This document shows, piece by piece, positions 55,800 to 64,000 of a stretch of DNA of 64,000 nucleotides (positions within the stretch are counted from its first letter, which is position 1; each line of letters begins with the position of its first letter). Made by a program: the position numbers and the translations under genes. This DNA comes from Laguncularia racemosa (taxonomy: Eukaryota; Streptophyta; Magnoliopsida; Myrtales; Combretaceae). The stretch spans positions 275,112-339,111 of the forward strand of contig JBBMOL010000224.1 of the NCBI GenBank assembly GCA_037954665.1, given 5' to 3'. A model generated the notes under the pieces. It ran no database searches and was not told the DNA's origin. It was given only the letters and a program-made list of their open reading frames with translations.

Positions 55800-58260
55800 A
55801 GATTATTAATGAATTTCCTGAGGTGTTCCCTGAAGAACTACCAGGTTTACCACCCTCGAGAGAAATGGATTTTACCATTAAAGTAAAGCTTGGTATGAAA
55901 CCAATCTCAAAAGCACCTTATCAAATGATCCCAATTAAGTTGAAAGAATTGAAGAAACAATTGCAAGAATTTATCGAGAAGGGTGATAGAGGCATTTTAT
56001 ACTCAATCTTTATAGTATGAATTGTGTTAATTTATTATTGATTTTATAGAAATCATAAGGAAATGGTACTTAATTTTATTATGGTGATAAATCAGGTTAA
56101 ATGGAGTCGAGAGTGCTAATTCAAGTAAATTAGAGAAGTCATCTACAATTTAGATCAAAGACAAGAATTTACATCGCCGGAGGAAAGTACATGGGCGTGT
56201 AGTTAAAGTACACGGCCGTGTACTTGGTTTTGAATCAACAGGAAAATACATGGTTGAAGTACACGGCCGTGTATCTGTCTAGAAGGATCAACAGAAGGAG
56301 GCACGGTTTGTGATCCGGTCGTGGTTCAAGCCGTCCTATACACTGCACAAGAAGGAGGAAATGTGGACTATCAACAGAGAGAGACACGGCTTGAGATCTG
56401 GCCGTGGTAGAAGCCGTGGCACACACTGAACACGGATGATGATATGTGAATTATCAACAGAGGAAGGCATGGCTTGAAATCTGGCCATGTTGTTGGGCGT
56501 GCCAGGCGGACGATTATTCACTCCTTGATATTTACTTGAAAATGGAAAGATATTTTCGTATCTTGCTAGCTAAAGATCCTCTACCATTCCTTTAACAATA
56601 TAAATAGAACCAACCTTAGAGAGTTTTCGAAATCTTGGAGAGTTTTTGGGAATCAAGAAGGAAGGAGGCAGAGCAAGGGCAACCGGAAACAGAGATTTAT
56701 CATGTTTTCAATTTTAATTTTCGTTTTGAGGATGAACATGTGTAGCTAAGCAGATTTTCTAGCCAAAGGACCATTGAAGTTTAATTCTTCACGAATTGTG
56801 AGATCTAACTGAGTTGTCTTTAATCTATTCTTTGTTTTTAGATATTTATATATCTTCTAGAAGTTTTGTCAATATTATCTTTGTTGATTGGTATGAATTA
56901 GAGCTCTTCTACTAAATTAGCCATTTAATATATTGTCAACTAGTACGTCAAATCCGTAATTGTTTGATAGTTCTAGTCTCGGTGACACAATAACATGTTT
57001 GATTATAAAATAGATAGTCGAATTCATGTTATGGAGATATATGATCTTGTTTAAATAGATTATCTTATAATTTATTGGCATGAATTGGTGGTCTCTCTTG
57101 TTTTTAATGCTATTGATAGATTAAATCCTAAGAGCTTGTTTAGGGTTGTCTAATCAATAAGAGAAATAATCAAACAGCATGTTTCGATTATCAAGAAAGT
57201 AAGGAGGGATAGGTTATTAAAGCTTGTTAATAACCATAACCAGTTTATCTTGGATAAGGGATAGAAAATATTTGCATCGATGATCAATTCCTAGAATTAA
57301 ACTATCTTGATTCCTTTGGCTAGGCTCTTATCAATATTCGATTTTTATTATCTGGTTTCAATATTATTTTGATTCACAAACAAAACCCCCCATTTTTTTT
57401 TTCCTTTCTAATCTCTTTTAATAGAAATATATTTAACCAATCCCTATGGATACGACCCTACTCACTACTATACACAAATCATATAATTGTCTAGGAGTAG
57501 GTTTTATTTTTGTTGGATTCGACACCCATCAAAGGAATTCATTCACCTAAGCATATTGCTTTGGGGAGCTCTAATGTTATTTATCAAAAAGAAGAATGGA
57601 TCTATGTGACTATTCATCGATTATCAAGAATTGAATAAGATAACTGCCAAGAACAAATATCCATTGCTAAAAATTAATGACCTATTCGATCAGTTGCTAG
57701 AAGAAAGTATCTTTTCTAGGATAGATTTGCGATCTGGATACCATTAGTTGAATATTAAGTCCAAAGATATACCCAAGATTGCCTTCCAAATGCTATAGTC
57801 ATAATGAATTTTTAATAATGCCATTTGGGTTAATGAATGCTCCAATTACGTTCATGGACCTCATGAACAGGATCTTCAAGCCATTCTTAGATAAAATCAT
57901 AATGGTTTTCATCAATGGCATCTTGATTTATTCCAAGACCCCATTGGAGCACGAAGAACACCTGAGGATTGCCTTAGGACTATTGAAGGAACATCGATTA
58001 TATGCAAAATTTTCCAAGTGTGAGTTCTAGATGAGTCAAGTGGCAATTTTGGGACATATTATATCGGGAGAAGGCGTAATGGTGGACCCAGCCAAGATAG
58101 AAGCCATAGTCGATTGGAAACAATCCATTACGGTTATGGAAGTTAGAAGTTTTCTTAGGTTAGTTGGATACTATAGAAGATTCGTGATGAACTTTTCCTA
58201 GATATCAAAGCCATTAACTAAACTAACTTAAAAAGATGTAAAGTTCGAGTGGGATAATGA
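55800..58260 (+). pseudogene. Gypsy-2 reverse transcriptase, split by S5
   Basis: The first piece (55,800-55,983) reads FPEVFPEELPGLPPSREMDF then LGMKPISKAPYQM. It stops at the S5 target AAGGG. The second (57,537 onward) has KKKNGSM, FIDYQELNKITAKNKYPL and IFSRIDLRSGYH. The run 57,779-58,030 has LIMPFGLMNAPITFMDLMNR. The catalytic YxDD is replaced by FING at 57,908-57,919, so both Asp are lost. The thumb-like part VAILGHIISGEGVMVDPAK follows, with several stops. Confidence 0.9.
55984..57531 (+). mobile_element. Solo LTR S5 (Ty3/gypsy, possibly Athila-like)
   Basis: 1,548 bp, TGATAGAGGC to CACCCATCA, with target duplications AAGGG (55,979) and AAGGA (57,532), one mismatch. Removing it rejoins the Gypsy-2 RT frame. 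It contains several CACGGCCGTG-type palindromes at 56,190-56,500 and a TATAAATAG box near 56,600. The end region (CCTATGGATACGACC, GGATTCGACACCC) is familiar from Athila-type LTRs, from memory. Confidence 0.82.
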
Positions 58261-58760
58261 TTACGAAATAAGTTTTCAAGAATCGAAGCAACAGTTGATC
58301 TCAACTCCTATTTTGACCCTGCCTAACTCAAATGAACCTTTTTGTGTTTATAGTGATGCCTCGCATAATGGATTAGGATGCGTGCTAGTGCAAAACAATA
58401 AAGTCGTGGCTTTTGCTTCAAGACAGTTGAAACCACATGAGAGGAACTACCTTACTCATGATTTAGAACTAGCCGCAATCGTATTTGCCTTAAACATATA
58501 GAGACATTACCTATATGAGTAGAAATGCAAAATATACATGGATCACAAAAGCTTGAAGTATGTATTACTCAAAAGAAGCTTAACATGTGACAAAGCCACT
58601 ACTATAGCTAATGCTTTAAGTTGAAAGAATCACGGCCAGGTAGTAGCACTATTAATTGAACAACAACAGTTGATATAGGAATTTGAGAAGCTAAGGATTG
58701 AATTCCTATGGCATAAGGAGGAAGCCCAGATAGGAACTATTAAAGTATGAGCTGTTCTCT
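58261..58760 (+). pseudogene. Gypsy-2 RNase H
   Basis: Open at 58,295-58,501: LPNSNEPFCVYSDASHNGLG with the first catalytic Asp, VVAFASRQLKPHERNYLTHD and LELAAIVFALNI. Further pieces follow across stops: IYMDHKSLKYV (the family usually has TDHKSL) and NALS, corresponding to the end of the domain. The region is cut by S6 at 58,779. Confidence 0.88.
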
Positions 58761-58779
58761 TGGATAGAATAAAGGAGAT

Positions 58780-60299
58780 TGTTAAGTTCTCTAATTTAGT
58801 TTTGATGTTAACAAAAGAGGAATAATTTGTAACGTATGTTTGAGCTTGTCAGAAGTTGTTTAAGAGGATAGTATGTAAATTTTTCTAAATTGAACAAGGA
58901 GATAGAAGCTTGTTCAGAACCTTCAAAAGTGTTATGTAGACTATTTTTGTTCTGACAGAAGGTGTTTCAGAAGTTGTGTAGTGTATCCGTAGTTCTCGTG
59001 TTAACCTTTCAAAAGCACTTTCAGAACCTTTACAATAGGAGAACAGTTGACAGGATTGTTTCGGAAGCACTTTTAGAACCTGTATGACAGGAGAACTGTT
59101 GACAAGTTTTGCTTTAGAAGCACTTTCAGAACCTTGCATGCCTGTCACAAAGTTTTTCCAGATTTCTCTCTAATTTTTGTATCGATGGTTTTTAATAAAT
59201 TTCAAGGTCTAGCTCCACATGTCAAGTATATTTGGGTAATATACTTGATGTGTTTTACTAAAGTTGGATTTTATATAATGGGGTTTTTAATTTACATAAA
59301 GTTTTACAAGATTTTATTCAAAGATTTTATTTTATGATAAAGTGAGATCATATAAGATTTATAAGTTTTATCAAGATTTAAATCTAGATATTTGTGCTAT
59401 ATTTTTGGAGATCCAGCAGTTACAAAGATAAGGATAAGAAATATGGTTGTTACATGAAGATATGGTTCCACAATATATGGGATATCAAGATAAGGTTCCA
59501 CAATGTGAGGGATATCTTCAACAAACTTGATCCAAGAAATATCTCTAAAGAAGATCTTGGTTAAACTGATTTATCCAAGCTTATCCTCATAAAAAATATC
59601 ACGGAATGCAGATCCTCTCCAACAGATTCAACTTATTTTTGAAATACAAAATTTCAAAAATAAATTCAAGTTTGTCATGTGGAACTCCATGAACGTTACA
59701 TTCTCAAAAGTAACCGTTATGTTCTCTTCATAAAATGAGTGTTCAGTTCAAATAAAAAAGAGAAGAGAGAACGTTCTTCTGAGAAGAAGAAAAAAATACA
59801 CGGAAAAGAAAAGGCTCATACATCTTCAAGCGCAAAATTTTTTCATATACATGTGATCTAAGTTATAGAGGAAATTTGATATTCCTCATTGTTATTGTAA
59901 TTCCTTTCTTATATAAGGAATTGATAGTTGTTTCATCACTGTAGTTTGAGTGATTAGCTTAGTGAAGAAGCTAGAAAGACTCAGCAGTGAGACTTCGCCT
60001 TGAAGAGGCTTATTTTGTACACTTTCAATTTGTTTGATATAGTGAAGCACAACCGGTATAGACAACGGGGACCCCCGCATGGAGCTGGAAGAGAGGACTG
60101 ATGCTCGAGGCGGAACCTCTATAAATCTCTGAGCATTCTATTCTTCTCTACTCATTTTATTTATTGCACATTATTGTTGTTCATTTTTGTTGTTCACGTC
60201 ATTTTATTAGTTAAGATTTTTTGAATGATTTGCAAAAATTGAAATTTTAAGTAATTAATCAATTCACCCCCCTCTTGATTAATCTAATTGGGACCAACA
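58780..60299 (+). mobile_element. Solo LTR S6 (Ty1/copia, SIRE/Maximus-like)
   Basis: 1,520 bp, TGTTAAGTTC to GGACCAACA, with perfect target duplications GAGAT at 58,775-58,779 and 60,300-60,304. The end CACCCCCCTCTTGATTAATC followed by TAATTGGGACCAACA is the usual ending of SIRE-type copia LTRs (recalled, not searched). A TATATAAGG box lies near 59,910. Several near-repeats of CACTTTCAGAACCT occur at 59,007-59,135. Confidence 0.9.
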
Positions 60300-60304
60300 G
60301 AGAT

Positions 60305-61692
60305 GCAGCTTAACAATTTAAAGATAATAAACCTTCGAAATAAAGTAGACCAAGGTGCTAGTACCGCCTTTAAAGTGGATCAAGATGGAGTCTTAAAGTT
60401 ATAAGGTAGATGGTGCATACCTAAAGATACAAAATTGAGAAATGATATTTTGGATGAAGCCCACAATTCTAGATACACGATACACCCAAAGGGAACAAAT
60501 ATGCATCAGGAACTCAAGAAGGGCTATTGGTAGGAAGGCATGAAGAGAGATGTAGTATGATTCGTCTCTCAATGTTTTGTTTGCCAACAAGTCAAAGTTG
60601 AACATTAGAAACCTGGGGACTACTATAGCCACTACCAATTCCAGAATGGAAGTGGGAACGAATCACCATGGATTTCATTACAACTTTACCAAGGATAAGG
60701 GTTGGACACGAAGCCATATGGGTAATTGTGGATCGCCTGACTAAATCCTCTCATTTCTTACTCATTAATATAACCTTCTCCTTGGATAAATTGGATGGGA
60801 TCTATCTCCGAGAAATTATAAGACTCCATAGAGTGTCATATAGTATAATATCTTATCGAGATCCACGATTTTTATCAAAATTCTAAAGAAGTCTACAATA
60901 AGCTCTAGGAACAAAGCTGCAATTCAGCACAGCATATCATCCCTAAATAGATGGGTAATCTAAGTGGACTATTTAGGCATTGGAGGATATGCTAAGGGCT
61001 TGTGCATTAGATTTCAAAGATAGCTAAGATCGACACTTGCCATTGGTCGAATTCGCTTATGACAACAGCTATAATTCGTTGATTAAGATAGCCCTTTATG
61101 AAGCCCTATATGAAAGGAAGTGTAGATCTTCGTTATATTGGGATGGAATGAAATGAAGTACAATTGGGCTAGACCTACTACAAGGAATGATAGACAAGGT
61201 TGCCATCATCAGATAAAGAATGAAGGGAACTCAGGATCGCTGAAAGAGTTGGGCAGATTTGAAGAGAAGAAAAATTGAGTTTCTACTAGAGGAACACATC
61301 TATTTGAAGGTCATGCCAATCAAAGGAACAAGAAGATTTGGAACTAAAGGAAAATTAAGCCTTAGATATGTTGGGCCGTACAAGATTTTAGAAAGGATTG
61401 GAGAAGTGGCCTATCGACTAACTCTACCTCCTCAATTATCAAGAATCCACGCCTTTCATGGGTCGTTGCTTCGAAAGCATATCTCAAATCTTAATAGAGT
61501 AATTGAGATGGATATCTTGACGATTCAGCCAAAATTTGACATAACGAGACCATCTTACCCAAGTCCTCAACACTCAAGCCTAAGAATGCATAACAAGACT
61601 ATCAGGTACGTCAAGGTACAAAAGAGAAGTATCCCCAACTATTTGGAGATCCAGGTATGTTTTAAAGTATTGAGGACAAAATTGTTAAAGGT
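60305..61692 (+). pseudogene. Gypsy-2 integrase and C-terminus
   Basis: The H2C2 part is near 60,370-60,600 (IPKDTKLRNDILDEAHNSRY, CFVCQQVKVEH). The DDE core begins at 60,668 with MDFITTLPRIRVGHEAIWVI, VDRLTKSSHF (first Asp) and ISYRDPRFLS (second Asp). At the third position the sequence reads SKWTI where the family has SER/TEWTI, so Glu is Lys. The last open run, 61,259-61,753, has GKLSLRYVGPYKILERIG and LPPQLSRIHAFHGSLLRKHI, typical of Tekay/Del. Its final residues are polyglycine read from the G run and are artefactual. Confidence 0.9.

Positions 61693-61725
<33 letters not shown>
61693..61725 (+). repeat. G33 homopolymer at the Gypsy-2 polypurine tract
   Basis: 33 consecutive G follow AAAGGT and directly abut the 3' LTR start TGAGAAAG. 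It occupies the polypurine-tract position. Confidence 0.93.
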
Positions 61726-61726
<1 letters not shown>

Positions 61727-63262
61727 GAGAAAGTAAAATCCACTAAAATTTGAATACTTATAACATCAAAATAGTTAAAAAGCGTACTAAAAGCCTTAAA
61801 CATATCCTATATAAAATTATACTAAAAGAAATAATCATGTGGAAAGCAAACCATGGAAGACTATTGAATAAATGAAACCTAAATCATAGGTTTAGGATTG
61901 TTAAATAAAAATTCTGAGTAAATATTTACACTCAAAATAATCTAATTAGTTTAGTCATAAAATTTCATATTAAAATACTAAAATTACAAAATTTACATAA
62001 AGTACCACATGAGTCTTTTGGAGGAAGACTTGCACGTTCCACGATACATCTGGATAAGCAAGAGAGAGAGAGAGGAGAAGATAGAGATGAAGACAAAAAT
62101 AGAGGAGAAAAGGAAAAAGAAGAAAAAGGAAAACGTGAAGAAAAAATTACATAACTTCTATATACGACCTCTAAATCACAAACCGGAACCACCAACACGA
62201 TCTTTGAGATAAGCTCTACGAAACTAAACTAGTTTTGCGTGAAACAAGTTTTATTTTTGAAATTTAAATATGTATATAAAAATAAGATTTAGTTTAGAAA
62301 ATAATTAAAATAACTAAAAATACACTAAATAGGATGATATTCGTCATAAATAGTGTATAATAGCATAGTTTTCTCATGTTTTTAAGAAAAAAAAATTATT
62401 CCATAAATTTACCTGAAGATTACTACAAGTAATCGGAACTAAGACCCAAGTGAATAAGAATTCTATGACATTGTTATCCATGATGTGGTGTGTTGTTATT
62501 TGTATATATATATATATATATATTTGTTGTCGTAAATCCCGTATGAAATATCGTGATTGAATTTCGCATGTATATGAAAATTTTAAGTGCTCTACTTGGG
62601 ATAATGCATATGCGGGTTTGTTCGCTCTGTGAATACTGTGTGACTTGGAAGCATGTGTGTGTATGTGTTGGCCCATTGGAGAAAAAAAAAATTCCTTGTG
62701 TGTGTGCGTGTTTTGGGGCTCGCTGGAAAATCGGTGCAAAGGTGTTGGTCTGTGTGTGTTGTGCGGTAAAGTGAGCGGTGTGTAATTGGTCGCGTTCGTG
62801 TGCGTGGAAGTGAACGAGGCCGTGTATTGCGAGATGGAATCCGGCGACGGGTGCAGGGAAATTCCGATGACGAGAAATCTAGCAGGAATAGAGTCCGGCT
62901 TGGATGGAAAGGACGAAAATGAAGATGGATATATAATGTTATATATATATGTGTGTGTGTGTGTGTGCGTGTGTGTGTATAACTATGTATAACGTATAAG
63001 AGAGGAAGGAGTCCAGCGAATGAAGACCGCCATGCATTATATATGTAGACATAAGGAGATGCCGGTGGGCCAACGAGAAGAATCCGTCGAGCGACGACGT
63101 GCCCATGGCGAGGAGTCTGGCGACGTGGAACATGAATAGTACATCTGTGTATCTATATATGTAAACATGTATGATAAAAAAAAAAAAAAAGAAAGCGAAA
63201 AGAAAGAGGAATTCGGTGCAGGGGCCAAGGGGTACAAGAGCCACAAGTGGCATCCCGGGCGC

Positions 63263-63295
<33 letters not shown>

Positions 63296-63581
63296 CTATA
63301 TATATGTATAATATACTTTAAAAAAAAAAAGGAAGAAGAAGGAAATTGACCAGAAGAATTGCAACGTGGAGAAGAGACAAGGCATGCCACGAGGATGAAT
63401 ATATTATATATATTATATAATTATGTATATATATATATATATAATATAATATAATGTAATACAATAAAAAAAGAATGGGAGAAGGAGAAACGTGGGTGTC
63501 CACGATTGGGGAAGAAGATGAAAGAAAATAATAATAATAAATAAATAAATAAATAACCTAATAGTTATTAAAAAGTATTAG

Positions 63582-63614
<33 letters not shown>

Positions 63615-64000
63615 GAGTTTATGGATTTAGATTGAAAGAGGGATAGATGGCAATTAAATGATTTCAGATAAAAATCAATGTTAGTGAATTGTCTTTTATG
63701 ATATTGTGATTGTTGTTTTATGATTTAAAATGAACGATTGTGTTCCATATTTGTCTTTGATGTGACCGAATCCTGTGTGTGTTTGCTTCTGGCGTGATCA
63801 CTTTGAAATATTAAATTAATTATGTCAACTTAAAAAAACTTGACATGCATTGCACGAGACATTGTATAATTGAAGGCCATCACTACTATAGGGTGCATCG
63901 GAAGTAAGCAGAGGATTACTATTCTGCCAAGTGCGAACTAAGTAATTAGGGGATTATCGCGCCTTAATGGTTTTGAGTCTAGTTTGTCCTTGAGGGTGAG
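61726..64000 (+). repeat. Gypsy-2 3' LTR, truncated by the window end
   Basis: 2,275 bp visible. It matches the 5' LTR from 37,013 and from 42,850 onward in order and orientation. Landmarks include GCGTACTAAAAGCCTTAAA, the TG-rich part at 62,700-62,980, TA runs, and GGGTGCATCGGAAGTAAGC near 63,890. About 1 kb should remain beyond the window. Confidence 0.88.
63264..63308. repeat. (TA)n run in Gypsy-2 3' LTR
   Basis: Imperfect TA dinucleotide run. Others lie at 63,426-63,443 and 63,583-63,611. Confidence 0.9.

Larger units (their letters stand above)
37013..64000 (+). mobile_element. Gypsy-2, giant Tekay/Del-like Ty3/gypsy element with nested insertions
   Basis: The 5' LTR starts TGAGTTGTAAAATCTGC at 37,013 and ends near 46,109. 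The primer-binding site is at 46,113. Scattered gag, protease, RT, RNase H and integrase pieces follow in Ty3/gypsy order to 61,690. A G-rich polypurine tract abuts the 3' LTR (TGAGAAAG) at 61,726, which runs out of the window. Gypsy-3, S3, Gypsy-4 (with S2 and S4), S5 and S6 interrupt it, most with exact target duplications. With insertions removed, the visible part (37,013-64,000) is about 12.6 kb. Tekay/Del assignment rests on long LTRs, ILGMDWLSK in protease and the C-terminal sequence. No intact chromodomain is seen. Confidence 0.88.

Noticed and set aside
61600..61692. Chromodomain at the Gypsy-2 C-terminus
   Set aside because: Only fragments (YLEIQ, KVLRTK) are readable; the aromatic cage cannot be identified.
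61259..61753. Glycine-rich C-terminus of Gypsy-2 integrase
   Set aside because: The glycines are the translation of the G33 run. The alternate frame gives the more usual EDKIVKG ending, indicating a frameshift.

Overview
This window is angiosperm nuclear DNA, most likely from a eudicot; the species cannot be named from sequence alone. It is AT-rich and gene-poor. It is built almost entirely of nested, decayed LTR retrotransposons whose primer-binding sites match plant initiator tRNA-Met (TGGTATCAGAGC). The only host gene I can support is a broken G-type (S-domain) lectin receptor-like kinase at 35,863-37,012. No intact protein-coding gene, rRNA, tRNA gene or CRISPR array is visible.

Left third (1-36 kb). 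A decayed Ty1/copia gag and LTR on the minus strand (1-1,100) is split by a 2.09-kb solo LTR (S1, 1,101-3,188). Next is a CA-rich LTR fragment (V1, 3,846-6,005), then a structurally complete copia element with 5-bp target-site duplication ATGTT (Copia-1, 6,826-11,343). A minus-strand Ty3/gypsy element with duplication TATGG (Gypsy-1, 12,571-18,705) sits inside one copy of a direct duplication. The second copy (22,737-24,240) keeps the empty site. Two small DNA transposons, hAT-like (20,379-21,113) and PIF/Harbinger-like (21,589-22,524), are recognised by their empty sites in a related repeat at 27.4-28.4 kb. Further long-LTR fragments (V2-V5) fill 20-28.4 kb and 33.4-35.1 kb. I see no gene between 28.4 and 33.4 kb.

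Right part (37-64 kb). One giant Ty3/gypsy element (Gypsy-2, Tekay/Del-like, 3.3-kb LTRs) begins at 37,013, within the receptor-kinase coding sequence, and runs past the window end. At least seven later insertions lie in it: Gypsy-3 in its 5' LTR (37,056-42,844, duplication ATCGG); solo LTR S3 (47,626-48,674, CTATA); Gypsy-4 (49,016-55,513, AGAAA), which itself carries solo LTRs S2 and S4; solo LTR S5 (55,984-57,531); and copia-type solo LTR S6 (58,780-60,299, GAGAT). Removing the nested pieces restores a collinear gag-PR-RT-RH-INT order for Gypsy-2.

Most notable observations. The two S1/S2 LTR copies share tRNA-like Pol III A and B boxes, a TATA box and a perfect 5' splice-donor consensus at conserved spacing. 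Gypsy-1 has pol but no gag, while its relative Gypsy-4 has gag but lost most of pol. Polyprotein tails of Gypsy-1 and Gypsy-3 are encoded inside their LTRs. A 33-G run lies exactly at the Gypsy-2 polypurine tract/LTR junction.
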